Origin: JBALVT01 sp036960305
Lineage (GTDB): Bacteria; Pseudomonadota; Gammaproteobacteria; Pseudomonadales; Halieaceae
Length of the DNA: 64,000 nucleotides
Direction: 5' to 3'
Assembly: GCA_036960305.1 (NCBI GenBank)
Contig: JBALWA010000018.1
Span: 1-64,000 of the forward strand
The notes under the pieces are model-generated. The model searched no databases. It saw only the letters and a list, made by a program, of their open reading frames with translations, and was not told the DNA's origin. The position numbers and the translations under genes are program-made. Each line of letters begins with the position of its first letter. The stretch's first letter is position 1. Of this stretch, positions 35,956 to 44,984 are shown one piece after another.

Positions 35956-35984
35956 ATATGGGGGGGTGGCCGCTCGAATTCAAG
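35956..35984 (-). promoter_or_regulatory. Heat-shock (sigma-32) promoter of hslVU
   Basis: On the minus strand CTTGAA (35984–35979), a 15-base spacer and CCCCATAT (35963–35956) match the sigma-32 consensus CTTGAAA / CCCCATNT. Transcription should start about 20 bases before the hslV ribosome binding site. This agrees with the known heat-shock induction of hslVU in enterics. Confidence 0.75.
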
Positions 35985-36005
35985 TGGCCAGCGGTCGGTA
36001 AGGCG

Positions 36006-36581
36006 TCAGGGTTTACTGCGTTTGAGCAATAAAGTGTCGATGTTCTGGGCCGCCGTCAGGCTGCGCGCTTTGGCCAGCTCGGAGCGGGATGCAAAGGGGC
36101 CAATATTGACCCGGTACCAGCGGCCATTGTCGCCTCGGGCCTCCTCAATTTTCGTCTCAAGTCCCAGCAGTAGAAGCTCAGCTCGCCTACGGTCGGCATC
36201 GCGTAGCTGTTTGAACGAGCCTGCCTGTAGCAGATAGAGCTCGGTAGAGCTGGCAGGGCTGGAGCGCGATTTCACCACCTTCTCCGGGTCCACCTCTACG
36301 TCGATGGTTTGCTCGGGAAGCAGGGTATAGAAATCGAATCGCGGTTTTGGAGGCTCTTCAGGGGGGGGTTCTGCACCAATATTGGCTACGGGGGTCTCGG
36401 CTCCGGGGTCGGCAGGTAATGTGACAAGAAAGGCCAACAGGCAGCTGATAACGCCCGAAAAAAAGCCAGCCAGATACCAGCGCCAGACACGAACGGGCTG
36501 TTTAGCGGGCTTATGCTTGCCTGCGGTGGTTTTGCGGCTGGCCCTGCTGCTTTTGCGTTTTTTGGCGAAGTCCTGTGCCAT
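36006..36581 (-). CDS. SPOR-domain cell-division-type membrane protein
   Basis: 191-aa bitopic protein. A basic cytoplasmic N-terminus (KKRKSSRASRKT) leads to one transmembrane segment (about 36–58) and a proline-rich linker. A C-terminal SPOR domain (about 110–190; ELYLLQAGSFKQLRDADRRR... VNIGPF) binds denuded glycan strands at the division septum. The arrangement is FtsN-like and lies where Pseudomonas also carries a SPOR gene between argS and hslV. The ATG at 36581 has AAGG close upstream and starts four bases after the argS stop. A longer reading to 36635 overlaps argS and is not used. Confidence 0.8.
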   Translation of the reverse strand: MAQDFAKKRKSSRASRKTTAGKHKPAKQPVRVWRWYLAGFFSGVISCLLAFLVTLPADPGAETPVANIGAEPPPEEPPKPRFDFYTLLPEQTIDVEVDPEKVVKSRSSPASSTELYLLQAGSFKQLRDADRRRAELLLLGLETKIEEARGDNGRWYRVNIGPFASRSELAKARSLTAAQNIDTLLLKRSKP

Positions 36582-36585
36582 AGCC

Positions 36586-38271
36586 TTACATGGTCTCCGG
36601 GGCAGAGAGGCCAAGCAAGCCAAGACCATTGGCAAGTACTTGGCGTACTGACTGGCTCAAGGCCAATCGGGCATCGCGCAAGGCGGCATCGTCGACCAGT
36701 GCTTTGTGCGCGTTGTAATAGGTGTGGAACTCCCCGGCTAATTCGCGCAGATAGGTAGCAACACTGTGTGGTTCAGAATTGGCAGCTGCATTGGCCACCA
36801 TTTCCGGGTAGCGGGCCAGGCGGCGCAGTAGTGCTGTTTCGTGGTCTTGTGTGAGGCGGTCGAGGTGCCCAAGGGCCGACTCACGATCCCAGCTCCAGCC
36901 GTTTTCGTCCAGCTTGCGCATCATGCTGCAGACTCTGGCGTGGGCATATTGAATATAGTAGACGGGGTTGTCGTTGCTTTGGGACATGGCCAGGTCAATA
37001 TCGAAAGTGATCTGCGAGTTGGGTGCCCGGGCAGCCAGGAAATAGCGGGTAGCGTCCCGGCCCACTTCATCAATCAAGTCTCGTAAAGTGAGGTAACTTC
37101 CTGCCCTTTTGGATAATTTTACCTCTTCACCGTCGCGCATCACCGTCACCATCTGGTGCAGCACATAATCTGGCCAACCCTCGGGGATATCGACTTCGAG
37201 TGCCTGTAAACCGGCGCGTACCCGCGTCACGGTGCTGTGGTGATCGGCACCCTGCTCATTGATGACTCGCTGGAAACCTCGCTGCCACTTGTTCAGGTGA
37301 TAAGCGACATCCGGAACAAAGTAGGTATAGCCGCCCTCACTTTTGCGCATAACCCGGTCTTTGTCATCGCCAAAGCTGGTGGTGCGAAGCCACAGAGCGC
37401 CTTCTTGCTCGTAGGTATGGTTGTTATCGATGAGTCGGTTGACGGTGGATTCGACCTGGCCCGAGTTATAAAGTGAGGATTCCAGGAAGTAGTTATTGAA
37501 GTCCACGGCAAAGGCCTGAAGGTCCAGGTCCTGTTCCCGGCGAAGATAGGCTACTGCAAATTCACGAATCGCATCCAGATCGTCTGATTCGCCTGAGCCT
37601 CGGATGTCTTGTTCGCCGCTTGAAATGGAATCGCCACGTAAATAAGCCTGTGCAACATCAATAATATACTGGCCCTGGTAGCCATCTGCAGGCCAGCTGC
37701 TGTCATCTGGTCCCAGATCCTTGCATCTGGCCTGGACTGAGAGCGCCAGGTTGTTGATCTGCTGGCCGGCGTCGTTGTAGTAAAATTCGCTGGATACCTC
37801 CCAGCCGGTCGCTCGAAGCAGGCGACAGAGGCAGTCACCCACGGCCGCGCCTCTACCATGCCCGACATGCAGTGGTCCGGTAGGGTTGGCCGATACAAAC
37901 TCGACCTGCACTTTGCGTCCCTCGCCTGCGCTGGAGGTGCCAAAGCGGTCTCCCTGCTCCAGAATCTGTTGGATGATCGCCTGACTACTGTCGCTGCTGA
38001 GGAAGAAATTGATAAAGCCGGGGCCGGCAATCTCTGTGCGCTCCAATACCGGTGACGCTGGCAGCGCCTTGCATATCATCGCCGCGATGTCGCGGGGATT
38101 CCTGCCGGCAGGTTTGGCCAGGGTCAGGGCGATATTACTGGCGAGGTCACCGTGACTCTGGTCGCGAGTTCGGTCAATCTGAATGCGCGGCTCTATACCT
38201 GCGGGCAGGTCGCCCTGGGCTGTCAGTGCATCCAGCGCTTGTTGAATAAGCTGGGAGATAGTTTGTTTCAT
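36586..38271 (-). CDS. argS: Arginyl-tRNA synthetase
   Basis: Class I synthetase charging tRNA-Arg. 561 aa, normal for bacterial ArgRS. The Add-1 N-terminal domain, the HIGH motif as HVGH in PTGPLHVGHGRGA, the KMSKS-like KLSKRAG and the C-terminal DALR helical anticodon-binding domain are present. It is the upstream neighbour of the SPOR gene and lies 100 bases after priA. A candidate -10 GATAAT (minus, 38338–38333) precedes it but lacks a clear -35. Confidence 0.97.
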   Translation of the reverse strand: MKQTISQLIQQALDALTAQGDLPAGIEPRIQIDRTRDQSHGDLASNIALTLAKPAGRNPRDIAAMICKALPASPVLERTEIAGPGFINFFLSSDSSQAIIQQILEQGDRFGTSSAGEGRKVQVEFVSANPTGPLHVGHGRGAAVGDCLCRLLRATGWEVSSEFYYNDAGQQINNLALSVQARCKDLGPDDSSWPADGYQGQYIIDVAQAYLRGDSISSGEQDIRGSGESDDLDAIREFAVAYLRREQDLDLQAFAVDFNNYFLESSLYNSGQVESTVNRLIDNNHTYEQEGALWLRTTSFGDDKDRVMRKSEGGYTYFVPDVAYHLNKWQRGFQRVINEQGADHHSTVTRVRAGLQALEVDIPEGWPDYVLHQMVTVMRDGEEVKLSKRAGSYLTLRDLIDEVGRDATRYFLAARAPNSQITFDIDLAMSQSNDNPVYYIQYAHARVCSMMRKLDENGWSWDRESALGHLDRLTQDHETALLRRLARYPEMVANAAANSEPHSVATYLRELAGEFHTYYNAHKALVDDAALRDARLALSQSVRQVLANGLGLLGLSAPETM

Positions 38272-38371
38272 TTAGGGGGATGTACCTGGTTTGCGTCAGT
38301 CTACCGTCGATCCGGTCGGATTGCGGTCGCCCATTATCCTTATAAGCTCCTTGAATAGCTAGTGTGCCTCG

Positions 38372-40561
38372 TCACTCGAGCGGGTCGATGTCTATGGTCC
38401 AGTTGAGCCTTCTTGCGGGCAATTTTTCTGCGGCCGAGACCAGAGTTGAAGCGCTAGCCTGCGCCGCTTGTCGGTTGGCGGCAATCAACAGCAACTGGTT
38501 GCGAAATTTTCCCGCCCGCCGTTGCATTGGGGACGGTAATGGGCCGATCAAGGTGGCTTCCGGAGGGAGTGCATTCCGAGTCTGGTTTCGTATCTCATGG
38601 AGAAATTGCTCGCCGTTTTGCTGATCAGCTGCGTCGGTGCGAAGAATCAACATTGAGCTGGCCGGCGGCAGTTGTAGCTCCAGGCGTTGTGCCAGGATCG
38701 CTCGTGCATGGACCGAATACGGCTGCGTCAAGACAGCCTGCAGGGTTGGGTGATCCGGATAGTGGGTTTGCAGCAGAACCTGTCCTGGGTCGCCCTCACG
38801 GCCTGCCCTGCCTGCCACCTGGGTTAACAATTGCGCCATGCGTTCTTCACCCCGAAAATCCGCACTGAACAAGGCAGCATCGGCATCGATGACCGCCACC
38901 AGTGCCACAGCGGGGAAATGATGGCCCTTGGTCAGCATCTGGGTTCCCAGCAATATACAGGGCTTTGACTTGTTGAGTTCAGCGACCAGCGCCTGCATGC
39001 TGCCTTTGCCACGCATGGAGTCACTGTCGACCCGATAGAGTGGCTTGTCGGGGTATTGCAAGCGCAAAAAGTCCTCTGCTTGTTCGGTGCCAACTCCGGC
39101 AGTCATTACCCCGGGGCCATGGCAATCAGGGCACCGGGTGGGCAGGGCGACACTTGCACAGCAGTGATGGCAGCGGAGTATTCCCCGACGACGATGGACC
39201 GTGAGCCGGGCATCACAATTACGACACTGGGCCAGCCAGCCACAATCGTGACAAAGCAGGGTGGGGGCATAGCCTCTGCGATTCAGGAACAGCAGTACCT
39301 GCTTGCCCTGTTGCAGGGTGTCGGCAATGGCGGCTAGCAGCATCGAGGAAAATCCGGCGGTCAGGGGCTGCCTGCGGATATCCAGGGCTGCCATCGTGGG
39401 CAGCTGGGCGCCGCCTGCACGCTGTTGCAGTTGTAAGTGCCGGTAACGGCCTGTATTGACATTATGAATGCTCTCAAGCGAGGGCGTCGCGCTACCTAAT
39501 ACCACAGGGCAGCCCTCCAGATGAGCGCGCTTGACAGCAATATCCCTTGCAGAATAGCGAAATCCGTCCTGTTGCTTGTAGGAGTTGTCATGTTCTTCGT
39601 CGACAATGATCAGGCCGAGCCGGTTCAGCGGTGCAAAAATCGATGAGCGGGTGCCAATGACAATGTGCGCGCTGCCCTCCCGGGCGGCTTCCCAGGCCCG
39701 ATAGCGTTCCCCCTCAGCAAGCCCCGAATGCAGGCTTACAATATTTGCCTGAAACCGCGCCTGAAAGCGGTCCAGCGTCTGCGGTGTGAGGCCGATTTCC
39801 GGTACCAGCACCAGAACCTGCTTGCCTTCCTCCAGGCAACGGGCTATCAGGCGTAGATATACTTCAGTTTTGCCACTGCCGGTAACGCCCTCCAGCAGAT
39901 GGCAGTGGAAACCCCCGAGCGTCGCTTGAATCGCTGCAACCGCTGCAGATTGTTCGTCATTGAGATTCAGGCCTGGATTGCTCTGACCTTTGGCGGTGTG
40001 GGTTTTAAGGGTGCAGCGTTCTATAAGGTTCTTTTCCAATAATGTTCTCAATACGGCAGCTGAGATACCCTCTTTGCTGAGGGTCGTGGCCGCAATGGAT
40101 TGTTCACGCTGCAGCAGGGACAGTGCCCGGGCTTGTTTTGGTGAGCGATTCAGTGCGCCTTCGGGGAGACCCTTGCCGCGGCCGTTCAGGCGCCATCCGG
40201 CTGTCCCCAGGGGCTTGTGCGCCTTGCCCTGCCGTAAATGAGCAGGAAAGGCTGCAGCTATGACCTCCCCGAGGGGGTGGTGGTAGTAAGTTGCCGCCCA
40301 CTGGCACAGTTGCAGCATCAGAGGGCTGATAAAAGAGACGCTATCCAGGACTTCAATGGCAGGTTTTAGCTTATTGGCCTGAATATCGGTTTCAGCCAGT
40401 ACTGCCAGCAGGTAACCCACCATTTCACGTCGACCAAAGGGCACGCGCACCCGGCATCCTGGCTGCAGGCTTGCCAGTTCCGTGGAGGACAGCGCTGCCG
40501 GGGGCAGGTAATCGAAAGAAATACGCAGCGGTGAGGGTATCGCCAGGCGAAGAATAGACAT
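38372..40561 (-). CDS. priA: Primosomal protein N' (replication restart helicase PriA)
   Basis: DEXH helicase that reloads DnaB at stalled forks. 729 aa, close to E. coli's 732. The N-terminal 3'-DNA-binding domain precedes the helicase core with Walker A GVTGSGKTE and DEEH box (VDEEHDNSYKQQ). Between the helicase lobes is the zinc region with eight cysteines (CHDCGWLAQCRNCDARL ... CHHC ... CPDC). The start ATG at 40561 gives MSILRLAIPSPL; the reading to 40684 adds 41 residues overlapping the rpmE promoter region. It is divergent from rpmE. Confidence 0.95.
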   Translation of the reverse strand: MSILRLAIPSPLRISFDYLPPAALSSTELASLQPGCRVRVPFGRREMVGYLLAVLAETDIQANKLKPAIEVLDSVSFISPLMLQLCQWAATYYHHPLGEVIAAAFPAHLRQGKAHKPLGTAGWRLNGRGKGLPEGALNRSPKQARALSLLQREQSIAATTLSKEGISAAVLRTLLEKNLIERCTLKTHTAKGQSNPGLNLNDEQSAAVAAIQATLGGFHCHLLEGVTGSGKTEVYLRLIARCLEEGKQVLVLVPEIGLTPQTLDRFQARFQANIVSLHSGLAEGERYRAWEAAREGSAHIVIGTRSSIFAPLNRLGLIIVDEEHDNSYKQQDGFRYSARDIAVKRAHLEGCPVVLGSATPSLESIHNVNTGRYRHLQLQQRAGGAQLPTMAALDIRRQPLTAGFSSMLLAAIADTLQQGKQVLLFLNRRGYAPTLLCHDCGWLAQCRNCDARLTVHRRRGILRCHHCCASVALPTRCPDCHGPGVMTAGVGTEQAEDFLRLQYPDKPLYRVDSDSMRGKGSMQALVAELNKSKPCILLGTQMLTKGHHFPAVALVAVIDADAALFSADFRGEERMAQLLTQVAGRAGREGDPGQVLLQTHYPDHPTLQAVLTQPYSVHARAILAQRLELQLPPASSMLILRTDAADQQNGEQFLHEIRNQTRNALPPEATLIGPLPSPMQRRAGKFRNQLLLIAANRQAAQASASTLVSAAEKLPARRLNWTIDIDPLE

Positions 40562-40624
40562 TGCGCCCCTTAGTGAGCTGCTTGTGATTGAAAGCGGCAC
40601 AGTGTAACAAATACCGCGGGGGTA

Positions 40625-40652
40625 TTGCTTATCGCGTCGTGTCTGGTAAGAT
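40625..40652 (+). promoter_or_regulatory. Candidate sigma-70 promoter of rpmE
   Basis: TTGCTT (40625–40630), a 16-bp spacer and TAAGAT (40647–40652) lie about 100 bases upstream of rpmE. The leader is unusually long for such a small gene, room for translational control. Confidence 0.5.
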
Positions 40653-40749
40653 GCCCGCCTATTTTTTGACCGGCCGATGGCCATCTCCCATATCCAGATG
40701 CGGTGCTCGACAGGGGTCGAGTGGCGGCATCACACTAAGGAGTTCGACA

Positions 40750-40977
40750 ATGAAAGCAGAAATTCATCCCAAATATGAGGACGTTACAGCGACTTGTAGC
40801 TGTGGCAACCAGATTAAAACCCGCTCTACACTCTGCGAAGACCTGCACGTAGATGTGTGCTCAGAGTGCCACCCATTCTTCACCGGCAAGCAGAAAATGC
40901 TTGATACCGGCGGTCGTGTTGATCGTTTCAACAAGCGTTTTGGTAATCGCGGTAGCAAGGCGAAAACTGAAGCGTAA
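40750..40977 (+). CDS. rpmE: 50S ribosomal protein L31, zinc-binding form
   Basis: 75-aa L31 with the four cysteines Cys16, Cys18, Cys37 and Cys40 of the zinc (C+) form. This is usually replaced by a C- paralogue under zinc starvation. The ATG at 40750 gives the family start MKAEIHPKYE. Its lysine-rich tail is normal. A Rho-independent terminator follows. It is divergent from priA. Confidence 0.96.
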   Translation: MKAEIHPKYEDVTATCSCGNQIKTRSTLCEDLHVDVCSECHPFFTGKQKMLDTGGRVDRFNKRFGNRGSKAKTEA

Positions 40978-41003
40978 GTATCGGTCAGATAGTAGAATAG
41001 AGA

Positions 41004-41037
41004 AGCGTCCTACCCCTAGTGGTACGGCGCTTTTTTT
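41004..41037 (+). terminator. Terminator of rpmE
   Basis: AGCG, CC and TACC on the left pair with GGTA, GG and CGCT on the right around CCTAGT, with small mismatches, followed by seven T. It is 27 bases after the rpmE stop. Confidence 0.75.
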
Positions 41038-41039
41038 AT

Positions 41040-41141
41040 GTACAGGATGTACGGTAGATCACGAGAGCCATGGATGGCGGTAGTGATCAATGTCCATGGA
41101 TGGACGGTACGTCGCGGTAGCCATGGATGGCGTGAGCGACG
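41040..41141 (+). repeat. Array of four GGA-loop hairpins with outer stems
   Basis: Four short palindromic units repeat every 26–27 bp: GTACAGGATGTAC (41040–41052), GCCATGGATGGC (41067–41078), GTCCATGGATGGAC (41092–41105) and GCCATGGATGGC (41120–41131). Arms differ (GTAC, GCC, GTCC, GCC) but each pairs with itself, and the loop always shows GGAT on the plus strand. Linkers of 13–14 bases mostly begin GGTA or GTGA. Unit 2 is bracketed by GATCAC (41057–41062) and GTGATC (41083–41088); unit 4 by CGTCGC (41110–41115) and GCGACG (41136–41141). Both give a 6-bp outer stem, a 4x4 internal loop and the GGA hairpin. No coding capacity. The first unit, with ACA then GGATGT, resembles the CsrA consensus RUACARGGAUGU. 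Function unknown. Confidence 0.75.
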
Positions 41142-41295
41142 CGCCATGGTCCGCTCCGCCCGAAATTTGTGGTAAGCGGCGCCGCCATTACAAATAATTG
41201 ACAGGGCTGACGATATTTTCGGCTTGTCCCACCTACGGCTTTTCTATATGCTCTGATGCCTGTTTTTACCCGCCTAAAAAAGTGAAGTAAACACC
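41142..41295 (+). promoter_or_regulatory. Leader/promoter region of malic enzyme gene
   Basis: A perfect TTGACA hexamer lies at 41198–41203, but no -10 box fits 16–18 bases downstream, so promoter assignment is weak. A GC palindrome (GGCGCC centred near 41180) precedes it. No gene is seen here. Confidence 0.3.
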
Positions 41296-42543
41296 ATGTC
41301 CAAGGATTTGAAGGAAGCAGCATTGCTGTATCACGCTGAGCCAACGCCCGGCAAGATTCAGGTGGAGATCACAACGTCGGCGGAAACCCAATACGACCTT
41401 TCTTTGGCCTATAGCCCCGGCGTGGCAGAGCCCTGCCTGGAAATTGCCAAGGACCCCGCCAATGCCTACCTGTATACGGGTAAAGGCAATCTGGTAGGGG
41501 TTATCAGCAACGGCACTGCTGTGCTCGGGCTTGGCAATCTGGGCGCCCTGGCCAGCAAGCCGGTCATGGAAGGCAAGGCACTGCTCTTTAAGCGATTTGC
41601 GGGTATCAATGCGGTCGATATTGAAGTTAGTACCGAGGATCCCGATATCTTCATCCAGACTGTGGCCTCGATTGCCGATAGTTTTGGTGGGATTAACCTG
41701 GAGGATATCAAGGCGCCAGAGTGTTTCGAAATCGAAGCCAAACTGATCGAGCAATGCAATATCCCGATTTTTCACGATGACCAGCACGGCACGGCCATAG
41801 TAACGGCCGCAGGCTTGATCAGCGCGCTGGAAATTCAGGGGAAAGCCTTGGAGAGCGCGGTGATCACTTGCCTCGGTGGAGGGTCAGCAGCGATCGCTTG
41901 TATGCGACTATTGGTGAGTCTGGGCGCGCGCAGGGAAAATATCTACATGCTGGACAGGCGCGGTGTGATCTATACCGGGCGGGACGGTGTAAATGAGTAT
42001 AAAGCCGAGTTCGAGAACGCAACTGACAAGCGCAGCCTGACCGATGCGATAAAGGGCGCTGATGTGTTCATCGGATTGTCGGGTGCCAACTTATTGACTG
42101 CGGAAATGTTGTCATCGATGGCTGACAAGCCAGTGGTTTTTGCCTGCTCTAATCCGGATCCCGAAATAAGCCCGGAATTGGCCAGGGCGACTCGCAGCGA
42201 CCTGATTATGGCAACGGGACGATCCGATTACCCTAACCAGGTGAATAACGTGCTGGGGTTTCCGTTTATTTTTAGAGGAGCGCTGGACGTCAGGGCAACC
42301 CGGATTAATGAGGAAATGAAGGTTGCTGCAGTTCACGCGCTTTGTGATCTCGCCAAGGAAGAAGTGACGCAGGAGGTTTTGGATGCCTGTGAGCTGGAGT
42401 CACTCTCTTACGGCTCAGAGTACATAATCCCCAAGCCCATGGATAGCCGATTGCTTCCCCGGGTATCGTCAGCCGTTGCTAGAGCGGCTGTTGACAGCGG
42501 TGTGGCACTGCTGCCCTATCCCGAAGATTACTCTCCGAGCTAG
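41296..42543 (+). CDS. maeB: NAD(P)-dependent malic enzyme, short form
   Basis: Oxidative decarboxylation of malate to pyruvate, providing NADPH or pyruvate. At 415 aa it has only the malic-enzyme domains (N-terminal malic domain to about 160, NAD-binding domain to the end, with GGGSAAIACMRLLVSLGA) and lacks the C-terminal phosphotransacetylase-like domain of the long (about 760 aa) MaeB. SPGVAEPC and the metal-site region FHDDQHGTA are intact. Start at 41296; the ribosome binding site is weak. The stop overlaps the mrcA stop in a shared CTAG. Cofactor choice (NAD or NADP) cannot be told. Confidence 0.93.
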   Translation: MSKDLKEAALLYHAEPTPGKIQVEITTSAETQYDLSLAYSPGVAEPCLEIAKDPANAYLYTGKGNLVGVISNGTAVLGLGNLGALASKPVMEGKALLFKRFAGINAVDIEVSTEDPDIFIQTVASIADSFGGINLEDIKAPECFEIEAKLIEQCNIPIFHDDQHGTAIVTAAGLISALEIQGKALESAVITCLGGGSAAIACMRLLVSLGARRENIYMLDRRGVIYTGRDGVNEYKAEFENATDKRSLTDAIKGADVFIGLSGANLLTAEMLSSMADKPVVFACSNPDPEISPELARATRSDLIMATGRSDYPNQVNNVLGFPFIFRGALDVRATRINEEMKVAAVHALCDLAKEEVTQEVLDACELESLSYGSEYIIPKPMDSRLLPRVSSAVARAAVDSGVALLPYPEDYSPS

Positions 42544-44984
42544 AAAAGCTCGTTCATCAGGTCGTCTGTGCCCTTGCTGCCGGCGCCTGGGCCGTCTTCA
42601 TTGCCGCCATGGTCTGGCACCCGTTCTTCGCGAAAATATTCGAAAATAGCGTTCTTTTGTCCTGAACGTGCAAGAAGTCCGGTGTCCGGGTCGATACGTA
42701 CATTGACAATACCTGCTGGAATTGGGCGCTCTTCATCCGGGCTGTCGCGCAACGCTTCGCGCATATAACTAATCCAGATGGGGAGCGCTGCGGTGCCGCC
42801 AAATTCCCGTTTCCCCAGCGGGGTGTAGTTGTCGAAGCCAACCCAGGTGGAGGTGACCACATCGCGGTTGTACCCTGAAAACCAGGCGTCCATCGGACCG
42901 TTGGTCGTACCCGTTTTACCGGCGATATCACCTCTTTCAAGAACCAGGGCTCTGCGCCCCGTTCCGCGGGTAATAACGTCTTGCAGGATACTGTCGATAA
43001 TGAAGTTCACCCGGGCGTCCATAATGCGCGGTGCCCTGTTGCTCTCTTGCTCCCTGACGGCATTCTGAGTAAGGATTTCTTCCATGCTTAATTCTGAGTC
43101 CGCTGGCTGCTCCGCCTGTTCCCCGTCACAGTGGCGGCAGACCGTCGGTGGTTCGGCCTTAAACACGGCTGCTCCGTGTCGGTCCTCAATGCGTGCAATG
43201 AGGTAGGGGTCAACCTTATAGCCGCCATTCGCCAGGGAGGCATAGGCGGTAGCAAGCTCCAGTGGAGAGACACTGTGGGTGCCCAGCGCGAGTGAAAGAT
43301 CGGGCGCAAATTTTTTGCTGTCAAAACCGAATTTTGCAGCATATTCAGTGACTTGCTGCATTCCCATCTGCTGTAAAAGGCGGATGGAAACCAGGTTTCT
43401 TGACTTGGTCAGGGCCCAGCGGAGGCGCGTTGGGCCATAAAATTTGCCACCATCATTTTCCGGTCTCCAGATGCCCTCCAGTGAGCTGTCCTCGAATACC
43501 ACCGGTGCATCATTGATGATACTGGCTGCACTGAAGCCAGCCTCCAGCGCGGCAGAATAAACAAAGGGTTTGAAGTTGGAACCCGGCTGCCGTTCAGCCT
43601 GGGTCGCACGATTAAATTTGCTTTGTTCGAACCCCATACCCCCGACGATACTCACTATGGCACCGTCATCGGGCGCTAGCGAAACCAGGGCGGCCTGGGC
43701 TTGTGGAACCTGGCCGAGTCGCCAGTCTCCCGCTTCATCGCGTACGGTGCGAATCAGGTCGCCGACGGTCAGCACGTCGGCTGGCGTAGTGGGTGCGCGG
43801 CCCTTTGAGTTTTCGCTGAGATAAGGACTGGCCTGGCGGATGCCATGGTCCCACAGTATCTTTCCGCTACTGCCATCCTCTAGCAGAATAGCAGCGCCCT
43901 CTTCATCGACGGCCGTGACAATAGCGGGACGCAGTCCGGCAATCGTGGCTGTCTCAGCGAGGGCGTCGAGCCAGGCGTCTGTGGGAAGCGTTACCGAATC
44001 GGGATCCGCCAACGGCAGTTGACGCTCAGGGCCGCGGAATCCGTGGCGTTTATCGTAAGTGATGAGACCGTGATTGATAGAATTCTGAGCTATCTGTTGT
44101 AGCTCTGAGCTGATGGTCGTGTAAACGTGATAGCCATCGTTGTAGGCATTCATTCCGTATTTGTTGAGCATCTGCTGCCTGGCCATTTCGGCGGCATAGT
44201 GAGCCTGAAAGCTCAACTGAGCTCCGTGGTGCCGGGCGGTTACAGGGTCTTCTATGGCGCTGTCGTGTGTGGCTCTGTCAATGTAACCGAGCGCCAGCAT
44301 TCGACCCAGAATCCAGTTCCGGCGGTCTTTCCCAGCTACAGGGCCGCTAATAGGGTTGTTGCGCGAGGGGGCTTTGGGTATTCCGGCCAACATGGCTTGC
44401 TGCGCGAGAGAGAGGTCGACGATACTTTTGCCGTAGTAGACCTGTGCCGCCGCGTCAAAACCGTAGGCCCTGTGGCCCAAAAAAACTCGATTAAAGTACA
44501 GCTCGAATATTTCTTGCTTGTCGAGAGCGCGTTCGATTTCGATGGCGAGCAGTATTTCGTTGAATTTACGGGTGAACGTACGCTCAAGTGTTAAGAAGTA
44601 ATTGCGTGCTACCTGCATGGTCAGGGTGCTGCCACCGGAACCTTTTTGGCCGGTAAGTAACAGCTCGGAAACCGCTCGCATAAGGCCCATGATGTCTATG
44701 CCGCCGTGACGGAAGAAACCATCATCTTCCGCAGCGAGAAGTGCATTTATAAAGGGCTGTGGGATCTCATCAAAGGTCATTGGGCTGCGCTTTTGCTCGC
44801 CAAATTGACCTATTAGATCGCCCTCTCTAGTGTAAACTCTCATTGGGGTTTGTAGGCGTACATCCCGAAGGGTTTCTACGTCCGGTAGATTGGGGCTCAG
44901 ATAGAGGTAGACGCCCGCCAAGAGCCAGATAGAGCCAAAAAAACCCAGTAGCGCGCAACGTAAAATAAAACGAAGGAAAGACAT
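42540..44984 (-). CDS. mrcA: Penicillin-binding protein 1A
   Basis: Bifunctional class A PBP: inner-membrane anchor (about 7–29), glycosyltransferase domain (about 55–230; EDDGFFRHGGID, and GGSTLTMQVARN), OB-like insertion, and transpeptidase domain. The penicillin-reactive motifs are SNFK (in RQPGSNFKPF), the SRN triplet (KSRNLVSIR) and KTGT (AGKTGTTNGP). 814 aa is close to E. coli PBP1a (850). It is divergent from pilM, an arrangement also known from Pseudomonas (ponA/pilM). Confidence 0.96.
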   Translation of the reverse strand: MSFLRFILRCALLGFFGSIWLLAGVYLYLSPNLPDVETLRDVRLQTPMRVYTREGDLIGQFGEQKRSPMTFDEIPQPFINALLAAEDDGFFRHGGIDIMGLMRAVSELLLTGQKGSGGSTLTMQVARNYFLTLERTFTRKFNEILLAIEIERALDKQEIFELYFNRVFLGHRAYGFDAAAQVYYGKSIVDLSLAQQAMLAGIPKAPSRNNPISGPVAGKDRRNWILGRMLALGYIDRATHDSAIEDPVTARHHGAQLSFQAHYAAEMARQQMLNKYGMNAYNDGYHVYTTISSELQQIAQNSINHGLITYDKRHGFRGPERQLPLADPDSVTLPTDAWLDALAETATIAGLRPAIVTAVDEEGAAILLEDGSSGKILWDHGIRQASPYLSENSKGRAPTTPADVLTVGDLIRTVRDEAGDWRLGQVPQAQAALVSLAPDDGAIVSIVGGMGFEQSKFNRATQAERQPGSNFKPFVYSAALEAGFSAASIINDAPVVFEDSSLEGIWRPENDGGKFYGPTRLRWALTKSRNLVSIRLLQQMGMQQVTEYAAKFGFDSKKFAPDLSLALGTHSVSPLELATAYASLANGGYKVDPYLIARIEDRHGAAVFKAEPPTVCRHCDGEQAEQPADSELSMEEILTQNAVREQESNRAPRIMDARVNFIIDSILQDVITRGTGRRALVLERGDIAGKTGTTNGPMDAWFSGYNRDVVTSTWVGFDNYTPLGKREFGGTAALPIWISYMREALRDSPDEERPIPAGIVNVRIDPDTGLLARSGQKNAIFEYFREERVPDHGGNEDGPGAGSKGTDDLMNELF

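Noticed and set aside
41040..41141. CRISPR-like array
   Set aside because: Units are 12–14 bases, differ in arm sequence, and linkers are short and similar; no cas genes nearby.
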